Of a DNA stretch of 64,000 bases, positions 50,690 through 61,852 are shown one piece after another (the stretch's first letter is position 1; the number at the start of each line of letters is the position of its first letter). The stretch is from NCBI GenBank assembly GCA_964036045.1, contig OZ038380.1, positions 184,776,108 through 184,840,107 of the forward strand, given 5' to 3'. A program made the translations under genes and the position numbers. The DNA comes from Eutreptiella sp. 'Long Island Sound 2002'. Taxonomy: Eukaryota > Euglenozoa > Euglenophyceae > Eutreptiales > Eutreptiaceae. The notes under the pieces were generated by a model that saw nothing but the letters and a program-made list of their open reading frames with translations, was not told where the DNA came from and ran no database searches.

Positions 50690-51061
50690 CTAGAGGCTCA
50701 GAGTTCCCTGGGCCCCTTGCTCGTTCCAAGTGGCTATGCGCATGAGCGTGTCTTTCTCTTGGGTGATTAGGTTGTTCAGGTGGCTGAGGTTTCGTTGCGT
50801 GTTGGTGACTAGTTGGTCAGCGTAGGCGGCTAGGTCGTCAAGAGGGATTGGTGGTCCATGGACCGCCCTTGAGTGTTGGTTAAGGTGGTGCATTTTCCGG
50901 CCTCCTGGGTGTGGGTGGACGTCCCCGCACAACATGAGCCAGCTCTGGTTGTCCCTAGGGTTGTGGGTGTAGGTCGTGTTGCTGGACGTTGTGTAGTTGA
51001 TATGGGGGTATACCTTTAGTTCGGTTGGCGTTGTGCAGGCCATCCATATGCCGCACGCCAA
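50690..51061 (-). pseudogene. LINE ORF2 N-terminus with degenerate 2A-like motif
   Basis: The frame includes SWLMLCGDVHPHPGG and ends MRIATWNEQGAQGTLSL then a stop. The GDVHPHPG block matches the DIHPNPGP/DVExNPGP-type sequence found ahead of the endonuclease in many LINEs, where it can act as a translational 'stop-carry on' 2A peptide. Here Asn is His and the last Pro is Gly, so activity is unlikely. Confidence 0.6.
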
Positions 51062-51384
51062 TAACGTGGCGAAGCTGAGTAAAGCGAGGTGGCTTGTTGC
51101 AGTTTGTGGTGGGTGTTGTGTGGGCGACTTGGCGGTGGACGAACGGTAGCGTCGTCTTGTTGCTCGTCACAGACTAGGCACCACATGGACTGGAACCGTG
51201 GTCGGGGCAGTTAGGGCAATGGAGATCATAGCCCAAAGTAGTAGCGTGTAGCGTTCTACTTTTTGGATTTTGGTTTGCTATGTGTTGGGCCGTTTTTTGT
51301 GTCTTTTGGTGGTTTCGTTGGCTTGTTTTGTTGATGTGAACCTGCCACCTTGAAGGTCGGGGTGTCTTGTTCTCCTTTCTTGAT

Positions 51385-51909
51385 TCATTTGTTGGGCGGT
51401 GTTATTTTGTTTGGTGTTGTTTGGGGGGTCTTGTCCCCGTTTTTTGTTTTCTTTGGGGTGTTGTCGGTGGGCACCTGTGGGGTGGTCCCGTCGTTGTCAG
51501 ACGTGGCTTCTGGGTTGCTACCCGGCCCGGTTGTGTCCATGTGGTCGTCCAGTTCCTCCTCTATGTCGGCGTCACGTGCTGCTATGTCTATTGGTGTTGG
51601 CTCCGCTAAGAGTTGTTTTTCCTTGTTAATTTCCTGTATTACCTTGGCAGTCATAATGTCCGCGCCTAGTTGTTTGCCTGCCCTCATGCGGCGTAGGAAG
51701 TGTGCCTCATCACCTGTGACGTCCCGCATAGATCCTGCCAGCATTGTCTCTATTTTGTCCGAGGCCTTTGAGTCTATTTGTTCGTCGCCCAGTGTTATGT
51801 GGATGTACTCCTCTGGAGACACAGCCACGTATTGCCCCGCACTGAGCGCGACTGATACCTTGTTTTGGTATTGGATGGAGGCGTAGGTGCATCCCGCGTC
51901 GCTCCACAT
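51385..51909 (-). pseudogene. LINE ORF1-like, C-terminal piece
   Basis: A 174-codon frame with an N-terminal mixed region and a long acidic, then Thr/Pro/Lys-rich tail (DIEEELDDHMDTTGPGS...). It follows the next piece after a frameshift at about 51910-51950. It probably encodes an RNA-binding accessory protein, by position only. Confidence 0.45.
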
Positions 51910-51931
51910 ATGGCTCGTTCTGCCACGTGGC

Positions 51932-52360
51932 CTAGCATCTGTAAAAGGATGCCACTACCTTGGCTGTGTCTTCGCCGGCCTCTTGAGTCCATCCTATGAA
52001 GACTGTTGTTGCGTCGTGGCGGAGCGGCCATGGTGGCCGCTGTATGTCTCTGGAGCGGCTAGCTGATTGGGTCCAGTTGTTCCTGTTGAGGGTGACGTTG
52101 GTCATTACGTGTACCAGCTCATAGGATTTCATTCCCTTTAGTAGCTGCGCTATGAATCGTCTATCGGCTTCTGGTTGGAACTGCACGAGCAGCCGGTATG
52201 AGTCAATTGGTCGGTAGCCCCGGAGCATTGCGGTGATGCTGCGTCCTAGTTCCAGTTGGTCTCTGTCTATATCGTCGATGATTTTTTGTACCGAGGTTAT
52301 TTTGTCTTCTTTGTGTTCCATGTATTGTTGAAAGAACAACCACTCTAAGTGGAAACACAC
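51932..52360 (-). pseudogene. LINE ORF1-like, N-terminal piece
   Basis: A 142-codon frame with helical, charged N-terminus (QKIIDDIDRDQLELGRS) and a segment RHDATTVFIGWTQEAGED reminiscent of RRM-like or single-strand-binding folds in ORF1 proteins. It stops at 51932 where a shifted frame continues. Confidence 0.45.
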
Positions 52361-52403
52361 CTCCGAACACCCGGCGGGACAAAGCGGCTCTCACGCATGG
52401 AAA

Positions 52404-52580
52404 ATGGTAGTGCACGTACAACAACTACCACGGCTCATCCAAGCATTGCAACACATAAAACAAGAAGAAGCCAACACGGGTAACCCGGGACCGTACTGGC
52501 TAGTAGAAACAGACTACGAAAACCTATACATCCTAAGTCTTTGCTGGCCAGTGAGGGTGCCCGCGCGCACCGCGCGCTGA
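52404..52580 (+). CDS. Possible short coding fragment, 58 codons
   Basis: The frame MVVHVQQLPRLIQALQHIKQ continues through GPYWLVETDYENLYILSL and has normal protein composition, unlike the surrounding repeats. It lies divergently next to the 5' end of the LINE. It could be an exon of a host gene or part of another mobile element. No domain known to me. Confidence 0.25.
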   Translation: MVVHVQQLPRLIQALQHIKQEEANTGNPGPYWLVETDYENLYILSLCWPVRVPARTAR

Positions 52581-52904
52581 GGCAGACGCGTCACTTACCG
52601 ATGAACTGCACACCTTTTTCAGACCGGGGTTTTGTGAAATGCCACAGGAAAATGTTTGGTTCCCACTGCAATGTTTGGTTCCCAATGCTTTGTTTTCAAG
52701 TGGTTTCAAAATGTTTGGTTCCCACTGCAATTTTTGGTTCCCACTGCTTTGTTTTCAAGTGGTTTTTCGCCCTCATTGTTGAAATCCCAAAGACAAACAC
52801 GATCCGCAAAGGCTTTCCGACAGCAACACAAGTCACAAGATCACCACACCGGATGTTTGCGGTACCAAGTTTCCGGGACATAGAAAAGTCCCCTCATCAG
52901 GGGG
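52581..52904. other. Short internal repeats around AATGTTTGGTTCCCAC
   Basis: TGTTTGGTTCCCA(C/A) and GCTTTGTTTTCAAGTGGTTT recur three times and twice, respectively, at 52650-52765. Otherwise no gene. Confidence 0.5.
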
Positions 52905-53145
52905 TAATCTTTTTTTTAGATGCGCTAAAATTTAACAAAAGTGCCATATATTAAGTCAAAACAGCTAAAAAATGAGCAAAAACAGCTAAAAAATGAGCAA
53001 AAACATCTAAAAAAAAGATTTCGCATCTAAAAAAAAATTCCCTACTAAAAAATAAGATTCCAACAAAACCCAAAATCTAAAAAAAAAGTCATTCGCATGT
53101 TTAAAAACTTCAAAAAAGCAGAATCTTTTTTTTTAGATGGCCAGG
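52905..53145. repeat. Poly-T/AGATGCG motif cluster (left)
   Basis: Blocks of T8-10 followed by AGATGCG, in both orientations, alternate with AGCTAAAAAATGAGCAAAAAC units. A related cluster occurs at 56478-56605, where the last block is in the opposite orientation to the first one here. They could be outer ends of a 3.7-kb repetitive unit. Confidence 0.5.
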
Positions 53146-53760
53146 TAAAAAGTGAGATTTTGGTAAAACTAAGAGAACACAAAGCCAGGGTCGGGGAGGG
53201 GAGGCAGAAATGCAGTTCCTAGGGGCACCCCACCGGACGAATCATCCACATTCCTGAGGCGAACCCTGCAAAACAAGGCACAAAGCAAAGAACGGTAAAG
53301 AATGCCAACAAGACCGGAGCAGAAGGCTGAGCACTTGCAGAACGTGCTTTTGCAGTAAACACTACATTACGTGAAGATGATGTAACCCACTTGATGGCGT
53401 CGGAACATGCCACTGTGCAACTGATGCACAAGACGCCTTCCTTGTGGAGAAGGGCTAAAATGCCGTGGATTTTTGGAAATGCCAAACAAATACAGAAGCA
53501 GCATCCCTCCCTGTGTGCACCTCAAGATATTTGAAACGAGCAAAACTTGAGCATGAAATTATGGGCAAAATTGTGCACGCACTGAGTAGTGGTTGAAAAC
53601 AACCTCTACGAGGCAATGCCACTCGGCTTTGTGCACCGAATAATGCCTCTAAGCAAAGTTTGAGCAAGCAATCTGAACGTTGGGACTGACTGGGCAGACA
53701 ACAAAGGCTGCAAAAAATGAGCATATAATGCAGGAACGGATGTGTTGAATGCAGGGTTCT
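53146..53760. other. No gene recognised
   Basis: Minus-strand frames (for example 53922-53455) are rich in Cys/Ser/Leu and extend into the tandem repeats downstream, so I do not treat them as coding. Confidence 0.35.
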
Positions 53761-53765
53761 CAGGA

Positions 53766-54300
53766 GTTGATCACTATGGCTGGCAGACACTGCAGCACAG
53801 GCACGTGGGTGGCACAATGCACTGCACAAGAAATGCGCAAAAAAAAACTGTGAAAAAACCTCCCTGTGAACCAAATCTGAGCAAGGAATCTGGAACTGGG
53901 GACTGACTGGGCAGACTGCCAAAGCTCCAGAAAGTGAGCATACAATGCAGGAACGGATGTGTTGGAATGCAAATGTCCCAGGAGTTGATGACTATGGCTG
54001 TTAGACACTGCAGCAATGTACAGGAAGGTGGGTGGCACTTTGCAGTGCAGAAGAAATGAGCAGAAAAATTCTGGCTGGATCACTCTGCGTCTGAAAAGAG
54101 GTCCCCACTCAGCAACCACGACACACTGCTTGTGTGGACAGGCAAACAGTGGGGATCACTGTCGTTCTTCTTCCATGTACTGACCACACACAATCTGCGT
54201 TGCAAAGCTCCCAGAAGTTGATCACTATGGCTGTCAAATGCTGCAGCAAAGCAGGGGCAGCTGGGTGGCACAATGCACTCCGGAAGAAATGAGCAGAAAC
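53766..54300. repeat. Diverged tandem repeat, about 226 bp
   Basis: The block GTTGATCACTATGGCTG...CACTGCAGCA...GGGTGGCAC recurs at 53766, 53991 and 54217 (steps of 225-226 bp). The third copy is the start of the later 553-bp repeats. Confidence 0.75.
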
Positions 54301-56070
54301 AACCTGGCTGGATGTAGTCCCTTCCTCAAACCCGAGACCTTGGTTCCGCGGAATAGCGGGGCTTTGGCACATGCATGAGGTATGGCGGGGCATTGGTACA
54401 TGCATGAGGTATGGCGGGGCATTGGTACATGCATGAGGTATGGCGGGGCATTGGTATATGCATGAGGTATGGCGGGGCTTCGGTACATGCATGAGGTATG
54501 GCGGGGCATTGGTACATGCACGAGGTATGGCGCGGCATTGGTACATGCACGAGGTATGGCGGGGCATTGGTACATGCATGAGGTATGGCGGGGCATTGGT
54601 ACATGCATGGGGTATGGCAGGGCATTGGTACATGCATGAGGTATGGCGGGGCTTTGGTACATGCATGAGGTATGGCGGGGCATTGGTACATGCATGAGGT
54701 ATGGCGGGGTATTGGTACATACATGAGGTATGGCGGGGCATTGGTACATGCATGAGGTATGGCGGGGCCTTGGTACATACATGAGGTGTGGTGGGGCATT
54801 GGTACATGCATGAGGTATGAACATGCAATTGTGCACATGGGCTCTGGCCAACATGGCCAAGTACTCGGCTTTACAAAATGCAGGCATGACCTACCAGACA
54901 ATCTCAGTCTGCTCCATAGGGGACTTGGAACATTTTGAGAAATGAAAATCTACATTGAAAACCAAACACATGACACCAAGGATGGTGCCCATCACATGCC
55001 ATTGCACACTCAGGAAACTAGGCAAAAAAGGGCAATTTGTGTGCGATTTGGTGAAAAAATCTCGGGGGGGGGATGTTTCTTCCTTTGAGAGGGGGTAGCC
55101 AGGGTGCCATGTTTCTTCTTTCGAGACGGGGGGGGGGGGGCATTGGCATGGCGGGTCCATTGGCCCCACGCCTGCTTGAAAAATTTTCAGCACCGTGAAC
55201 CTGGCTGGATCAATCTGCGTTGCAAAGCTCCCAGAAGTTGATCACTATGGCTGTCAAATGCTGCAGCAAAGCAGGGGCAGCTGGGTGGCACAATGCACTC
55301 CAGAACAAATGAGCAGAAACAACCTGGCTGGATGTAGTCCCTTCCTCAAACCCGAGACCTTGGTTCCCCGGAAACATGCAATTGTGCACATGGGCTCTGG
55401 CCAACATGGCCAAGTACTCGGCTTTACAAAATGCAGGCATGACCTACCAGACAATCTCAGTCTGCTCCATAGGGGACTTGGAACATTTTGAGAAATGAAA
55501 ATCTACATTGAAAACCAAACACATGACACCAAGGATGGTGCCCATCACATGCCATTGCACACTCAGGAAACTAGGCAAAAAAGGGCAATTTGTGTGCGAT
55601 TTGGTGAAAACATCTCGGGGGGGGGATGTTTCTTCCTTTGAGAGGGGGTAGCCAGGGGGGCCATGTTTCTTCTTTCGAGACGGGGGGGGGGGGCATTGGC
55701 ATGGCGGGTCCATTGGCCCCACGCCTGCTTGAAAAATTTTCAGCACTGTGAACCTGGCTGGATCAATCTGCGTTGCAAAGCTCCCAGAAGTTGATCACTA
55801 TGGCTGTCAAATGCTGCAGCAAAGCAGGGGCAGCTGGGTGGCACAATGCACTCCAGAACAAATGAGCAGAAACAACCTGGCTGGATGTAGTCCCTTCCTC
55901 AAACCCGAGACCTTGGTTCCCCGGAAACATGCAATTGTGCACATGGGCTCTGGCCAACATGGCCAAGTACTCGGCTTTACAAAATGCAGGCATGACCTAC
56001 CAGACAATCTCAGTCTGCTCCATAGGGGACTTGGAACATTTTGAGAAATGAAAATCTACATTGAAAACCA
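54192..56070. repeat. Tandem 553-bp unit, three copies
   Basis: AATCTGCGTTGCAAAGCTCC occurs at 54192, 55212 and 55765, with all downstream sequence conserved. The second-to-third step is 553 bp; the first step is 1020 bp because a 29-bp minisatellite has expanded inside the first unit. Copies 2 and 3 are almost identical. The third is truncated at about 56070. Confidence 0.9.
54358..54820. repeat. 29-bp minisatellite, about 16 units
   Basis: Unit ATTGGTACATGCATGAGG followed by TATGGCGGGGC, repeated with few changes. It is present in only one of the three 553-bp copies. Its 29-nt period produces the same 29-residue repeat in every open frame, so the long frames here are not genes. Confidence 0.93.
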
Positions 56071-56477
56071 AGCATTACCTATGATCCGTTCAAATGACCT
56101 CTCTGCATAGGTCCCCCAGCGAAGGGAAACCCCTGTTCTCTGAGCAGATGAAATAGTGCACATGGGCTCTGGCCACGGTGGCTGAGTACCCTACTTTACA
56201 ACATTCAGACATTACCTGTGATCCTCTCCGATGAACTCTCTGCATAGGCCCCCCAGCTCCAAAGGGACACTCCTGTTGTGAAACACAAGTTCTGCGTAAT
56301 GCACCCAAAACCTTCCACATTCATGACATCCCTGCATAGGGTACCTCCTCACCGCATGGAGCAGGCAACAAGGAAAGAGGGCCACTGGGTGCATATTCTG
56401 TCAGTCCCAAAACCGGGGTTCCCCTACTGTATGAAGTTGTGAACATGGGCAGGGGTTGGCTTCATGCAGTAGCACTC
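56071..56477. other. Related degenerate repeats; no gene
   Basis: GACCTCTCTGCATAGGTCCCCCAGC (56097 on) and AACTCTCTGCATAGGCCCCCCAGC (56235 on) show a further repeat of about 138 bp. Confidence 0.5.
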
Positions 56478-56605
56478 CTTTTTTTTAGCGCGCAATCTTT
56501 TTTTTAGCGCGGAATCTTTTTTTTTAGCGCGAAATCTTTTTTTTTATGCTAAAAAATAAGATAAGTGCTAAAAATTAAGATTTCGCATCTAAAAAAAAAG
56601 CTTGG
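56478..56605. repeat. Poly-T/TTAGCGCG and AGATGCG motif cluster (right)
   Basis: Four successive units of T8-10 followed by AGCGCG(C/G/A)AATC or ATGC, then a reversed GATTTCGCATCTAAAAAAAAA block at 56578-56598. Confidence 0.6.
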
Positions 56606-57225
56606 ACCCCTCATCAGTTCTGGCAAAGAGAAACGTGTTCAACGCATGGAATGATTTACGTTCCCCTGTGGTGCCTCTCAGGTAAAAAACCTTACTGCCT
56701 GGCGCCAGAAGGTCAGCATTCATGGCCATTGCCATTCCTGTGGAAAGCAAAGGAGGCAAAACATAGTCACACAAATATTGTTGAATGCACAAAGTGCCCG
56801 GCTGCCCACTCCTACACAGTGAAAGCTGCCTGTTTTGTCGCGTTATTATATTATTACGCGTTCATAAAACGCATTAACAGGCACCAAATCGACATAGCCT
56901 CAACAGTGAGGGTGCCTCGCGCGCGGTGCGTGCGCACGGTGCGACTGAGGCCCGGTTGACGTAGAACGGCGGTACCATAGAATGTTGCCCAAAAGCGGTC
57001 ATAGGGGCCTTAGCATCACAAGTGGGTGGCCAATTGTTGGCTTTGGGGCTGAGTGCACGACTTTTCTCGTCAGCTGCAGCGTCAAGACAAAGCCATGTTC
57101 AAATGCAGCACGGGGCGTCTCTCTGCAAGAGGAGAGAGCAGAGGTCAGCAACTCCAGAGAGCGCCTGCAGGTGAAAACACAGTTCTAGGAAATATCCGTA
57201 TCCGGAGTATCCAAGTATCCAGACG
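56606..57225. other. No gene recognised
   Basis: Contains CAGTGAGGGTGCC plus a GC-rich run at 56904-56945 that resembles 52549-52580. Short frames only. Confidence 0.35.
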
Positions 57226-57229
57226 GCCA

Positions 57230-57370
57230 CGGAAAAATGGGGGAATTGGGAAAATGAGGGAAAATGGGGGAAAATGGGGGAAAATGGGGGAAAATGGGGG
57301 GAAATGGGGGAAAATGGGGGGAAATGGGCGAAATGGGGGGGAAATGGGGGGAAATGGGGGAAAATGGGAA
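57230..57370 (+). repeat. G-rich simple repeat (GGGGGAAAAT)n
   Basis: About 13 units of 8-11 bp with G4-G6 tracts separated by AAAT or AAAAT, all on the plus strand. Tracts continue sparsely to about 57580. The region is able to form G-quadruplexes. Confidence 0.9.
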
Positions 57371-58140
<770 letters not shown>

Positions 58141-58408
58141 AGTGTTTACAAAGCACAGCACAACAGCGAAAGCTCTTCTCAAAGCTGCAGCATGAGGCTG
58201 TAGAGTGAGCACAGTGCAACAAAGAACCAGTGCAGTTCGCGGCAGTGGGTACCAGTGTCCATGCACCCTTACGGCTGAGGGTCAAGGGATAGGGCAGGTC
58301 AGATAGAGCTGTCCTCACCACACCCTCTGGGTCAGGGCCACTCAGCTGGTGCCTACAACTCACGATTAATCACATCTGTGGTTTCTGCTGGGGTAGCACC
58401 CTGCATCA

Positions 58409-58457
58409 TACACACACACACATACACACACACACACCCACACACACAAACACACAC

Positions 58458-58501
<44 letters not shown>

Positions 58502-58506
58502 ACACA

Positions 58507-58567
<61 letters not shown>

Positions 58568-58587
58568 TGTTGTTGTTGTTGTTGTTG
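58409..58587. repeat. (CA)n then (TTG)n compound microsatellite
   Basis: CA dinucleotides with occasional T and G changes to 58564, followed directly by about seven TTG units (58566-58587). Confidence 0.95.
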
Positions 58588-59009
58588 GGGACGGTATACA
58601 CGCAGGCCCCGTAGCCCTCTTACCCGGAGGCGCATCATTCCGTTCTGGATGGACCGTGCACCGATGGACCTGTACAAGATGGGTGCGTGGGAGAACGATT
58701 TTGTAAAATATAAAAAAACAACCCGAAAAAACCACAAAAAAAAACTGTGCTGGCGTGCGTGTCGAAAAAACTGGCCACCAAAAATCCGGAAAAGGGTAGT
58801 TTTCGAAAATACCTGTCCCCTCTGTTGTCTGAACAGAGCAACAACAACACTACAACAACAGCCTCTGCTGCGCAAGCCTCCATCACTTAGAGGGGCCTAT
58901 GAGTGTGGCGGACCTACACCGCTAACACTGGCTTGCGCAGCACTGCAGCAGTAGGAAACCTGCTGCACTGCACCACGGTGCCCTGTGGCGGCAAAAGCGA
59001 CCGCCGCCG
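58588..59009. other. No gene recognised
   Basis: Contains A-rich stretches (58710-58800). Frames on both strands lack motifs. Confidence 0.35.
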
Positions 59010-60115
59010 TTCAGTGGCATCCAAGCCTCTGTTGCTCAGCAGCAGCACAAAGGGGTGCTGCTGAAGAGCAGGAAAAAAGCCCACTGCTCAGTGCTTACAA
59101 AAAACCCGCTGCTCAGTGTCTACAAAAACCTGCTGCTCAGGGGCAGCAAGTAGGCACCGTGCTCAGCGGCAGCAAAGAGGCCTGCCGCTCAGTGGCTGCA
59201 AAAAAGCTTGCTGCTCGATGGCAGCTAAAAAACGCGCTGCTCAGCGGCTGCAAAAAGGCATACAGCTCAGCGGCAACAAAAAGGCATGCCGCTCAGTGGC
59301 AGCAAAAACTAGCTACTTAGAGACGGCTAAAGCGCCTGTTGCTCTGCGGCTGCACAAAGGCATGTTGCCCAGTGGCTGCAAAAAACCCTGCCACTCAGTG
59401 GCCGCTAACAAGCTTGATGCGCAGTGGCAACAAAAGACCTGCTGCCCAGTGGCTGCTAAAAAGTTTGCTGCTCAACGGTCGCTAAACAATTTGCCACTCA
59501 GTTCCAACAAAGGCCCCTACTACTCAATGGCAGCAGAAAGGCATGCTCCTCTGTGGCAGCAGAAAGCCGTGCTGCTCAGTGGCAGCGAAAAAGCATGCTG
59601 CTTAGTGACTGCAAAAAACTAGCTGGCTAGTGGCACCAAAAAGCCTGCAGCTTAGCGCCATCATGAGGCCTGCTGCACACCGGCTGCAAAAGGACATGTT
59701 GCCCTGTGGCCATTTAAGCTGGTGCTCACTGGCAACCCCCAACCTGCTCAGTGGCAGCAAACTGCACACCGCTAGGTGAAAGCAAAAAAGCCTGGTGCTC
59801 AGTGTCGGCCAAAAAAAAAAGTAGCAGCAAGGAAGCCCGCTACTCAGTGACTGCTAAAAAAAGTGCCGCTTAGCAGCAGTCAAAAACCTCGCTACTCAGT
59901 GGTAGCAAAAAAGCATGCTGCGGAGCTGCAGCAAAAAGGTATGCTGCTCAATGGCAGCAGAAAAGCTTGCCACTTAGTGGCAGCTAACGAGCTTGCTGCT
60001 CTATGGCAGCTAAAACGCTTGCCGCTCACTGGTATCCAAACGAATTGCCGCTCAGTGGCAGCAAAAGCCCCTGCTGCCCAGTGGCAGTAGAAAGGCATGC
60101 TGCGGCGCAACTGCA
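59010..60115. repeat. Imperfect 22-30-bp minisatellite around CTGCTCAGTGGCAGCAAAAA
   Basis: The marker CTCAGTGGCAGC or close variants recurs roughly 35-40 times at 22-30-bp steps, separated by A-rich runs. Translations give Ala/Lys/Cys-rich repeats in several frames. I regard it as a degenerate minisatellite, not a gene. It leads directly into the Penelope-like region. Confidence 0.85.
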
Positions 60116-60152
60116 GCAGGGCCTGCGCGGGCTACGTCCTCATGTTGCGCGC

Positions 60153-60745
60153 GCTATTTTACTCAGGTACAAAGATTTGATTACTTGGACGAGAAGTAAG
60201 GTCCCTACACACCTTTTCTCTCCCCCGTCCTATGCTAGTTTTGCCACAGAATGGAACCAGCTTGCAAGTAGGCAGCATTTACAGGTTGCCGTGCACACAG
60301 ATGGAGTCACAGTCTTTTCGCAGTGGCCCCTGCAGCACTTTTTTGACTATATATTTTCCTTTGATTCCATTGTTTCTAACCTCCAATACCCCAGGGAGTG
60401 CCAAGGAGAGCTGTGGATCATTGTGAGGGGGGATGGGTTGCCTTGTGGGGGGGAATCGTGGTTCCAGATGTCCATTTTCATTTGCCAGCCATGGTCAATT
60501 GGCAAGGACGTTGTCCTACCACTGGACTGTTAACGTCGCCCTTTGTGGTGAGACATTTGGTCCTCCTTTTGTGATAGAGGTGGGGGGGCAGGAACCCTGG
60601 TGTCGCGCCGCATTAAGATGCTCAGGCAGGTTAATGAGCGTCTGTTCGTGTACTTTGAAGTAGCAAGATGGAATGGGACCTCCAGAAGCAACCCGTGCAA
60701 TACACAAAAATTGGCTGACGACGTTCGGGCAGGTTTTGCGGATGA
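60153..60745 (+). pseudogene. Broken ORF upstream of the Penelope-like RT
   Basis: Protein-like sequence runs from about 60153 (YKDLITWTRSKVPTHLFS) through LWIIVRGDGLPCGGESWF to a stop at 60531. It then continues, with frame changes (one at a run of seven G near 60590), to RRIKMLRQVNERLFVYFEV and DDVRAGFADEELWW before 60745. The GDGLPCGG-SW block looks like a conserved core of a transposon-type protein. I cannot tell whether this is the N-terminus of the RT protein, a separate element, or exons with unrecognised introns. Confidence 0.45.
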
Positions 60746-60751
60746 GGAACT

Positions 60752-61852
60752 GTGGTGGCGCGCGCCATTTGTTCTTTAGCGCGCGCTACATGCTATCTAG
60801 TGCGCGCAATGACCACATATGAGAGAGACTTCATGCAAATCATATTTGCACCCATCTCAACCGAGGCGAAGGACTTGTTAATCAGTGAGTTGCCGTTTTT
60901 GGATGTGTCCCAAGCGCCGGCCTCGTTGGGGCTTTGGCTACTGAATTTCATCTACCACCACTCCGTATTTTTGAACCCGGGAATTGCACTTTTTGTGCAA
61001 TGCTATGGATTTAGTATGGGCACGAACAGCGCGCCCCCATGGGCGCAGTTGACGCTCCGCTCCTTTGAAAAAATGAGACCACTTCCACCGGGTATCCCTT
61101 TGCTAAGATTTTTAGATGATGGGCTCGTGTTGCATAGAGCGTCCGAGACCGAGATGATTAAAACGTGCCTACAGCGTATGTATCCTAAGGACTTGCCATT
61201 CGCATTTGAGGCGTTGGGTAGTGCGAGAGGGGTCACATTTTTGGATGTAAGATTCATGAGCGTTGAACCATTGAGAACTTCGGTGTTTTGGAAGAGCACA
61301 CACGCGTGTGCATATATGCCATGGACCAGGAATGTCCCAAGACATATTCGCGAGTCCTGGATACACGCCGAGTTTGTACGATACCTACGGATTTGTTCGG
61401 ATGAGAAGTACTATATTATTTGTTCAAACAGGTTGGTGGATGCCCTTGTATGGTTGCAATACCCACAGCGTGTAATTAGGGATAAACTCATTCCCTGGAG
61501 TGAACGGCATAAGTTCTTGGGGGTGGGGGCACGGAAGAGTAAGAACACACGACTCATTGAGCCTAACCACAATGGAGCTTCATTGTCACAGGCAGAAAAC
61601 GGTGTGGTGGATACTCATGGTGTCAGGGGAGGGGGGAGGGAGTCTTTTTATAAGACAACACATGTTTTACATGCAGAACACCGTGGGGGCGTGCCGATGT
61701 CGTGGGCGCGCGCTTGTTATGTGTTAAAAAGGCGCCTGCAGTTTATGAATCATATGAATTTGTTCGCTATCCTCAAACCACTTAAAAACCTGAAGGCTTT
61801 GTTCCGCAAGAGCGCGCGCACCACTCTTCAAGGGTCGCGAGATCATGCTTGA
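60752..61852 (+). CDS. Penelope-like reverse transcriptase (C-terminal half)
   Basis: 366 codons. RT motif B region: YGFSMGTNSAPPWAQLTL. Motif C: LLRFLDDGLVLH with both Asp. Motif D/E region: VTFLDVRFM. Then FWKSTHACAYMPW ... HIRESWIHAEFVRYLRICS, matching the Penelope-type 'K-T-YL--S-HP-H---I---Q--R-RRICS' pattern better than any LINE or LTR RT. The N-terminal fingers and motif A are not in this ORF. No GIY-YIG endonuclease is seen after it. The first 20 residues are encoded by a GCGCGC-rich 21-bp repeat that may be the end of an intron, so the true exon may start at about 60810. Confidence 0.62.
   Translation: MVARAICSLARATCYLVRAMTTYERDFMQIIFAPISTEAKDLLISELPFLDVSQAPASLGLWLLNFIYHHSVFLNPGIALFVQCYGFSMGTNSAPPWAQLTLRSFEKMRPLPPGIPLLRFLDDGLVLHRASETEMIKTCLQRMYPKDLPFAFEALGSARGVTFLDVRFMSVEPLRTSVFWKSTHACAYMPWTRNVPRHIRESWIHAEFVRYLRICSDEKYYIICSNRLVDALVWLQYPQRVIRDKLIPWSERHKFLGVGARKSKNTRLIEPNHNGASLSQAENGVVDTHGVRGGGRESFYKTTHVLHAEHRGGVPMSWARACYVLKRRLQFMNHMNLFAILKPLKNLKALFRKSARTTLQGSRDHA

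Larger units (their letters stand above)
48120..52360 (-). mobile_element. Decayed non-LTR retrotransposon (LINE) with AP-type endonuclease
   Basis: Minus-strand order: ORF1-like pieces (52360-51385), endonuclease (51061-49586), RT (49573-48120). The endonuclease/exonuclease/phosphatase domain upstream of RT and the RT motifs identify an APE-type LINE; I would not go below that to a clade. Stops and frameshifts separate the pieces, so this copy cannot move. The 5' edge is near 52360-52420 and the 3' edge near 48120; no TSD or tail was identified. Confidence 0.85.

Noticed and set aside
54109-54901. Cys/His/Pro-rich repeat proteins on the minus strand
   Set aside because: A 29-bp tandem unit gives a 29-residue repeat in every frame.
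59010-60090. Ala/Lys/Cys-rich repeat proteins
   Set aside because: They follow an imperfect 22-30-bp minisatellite and break whenever the unit length changes.
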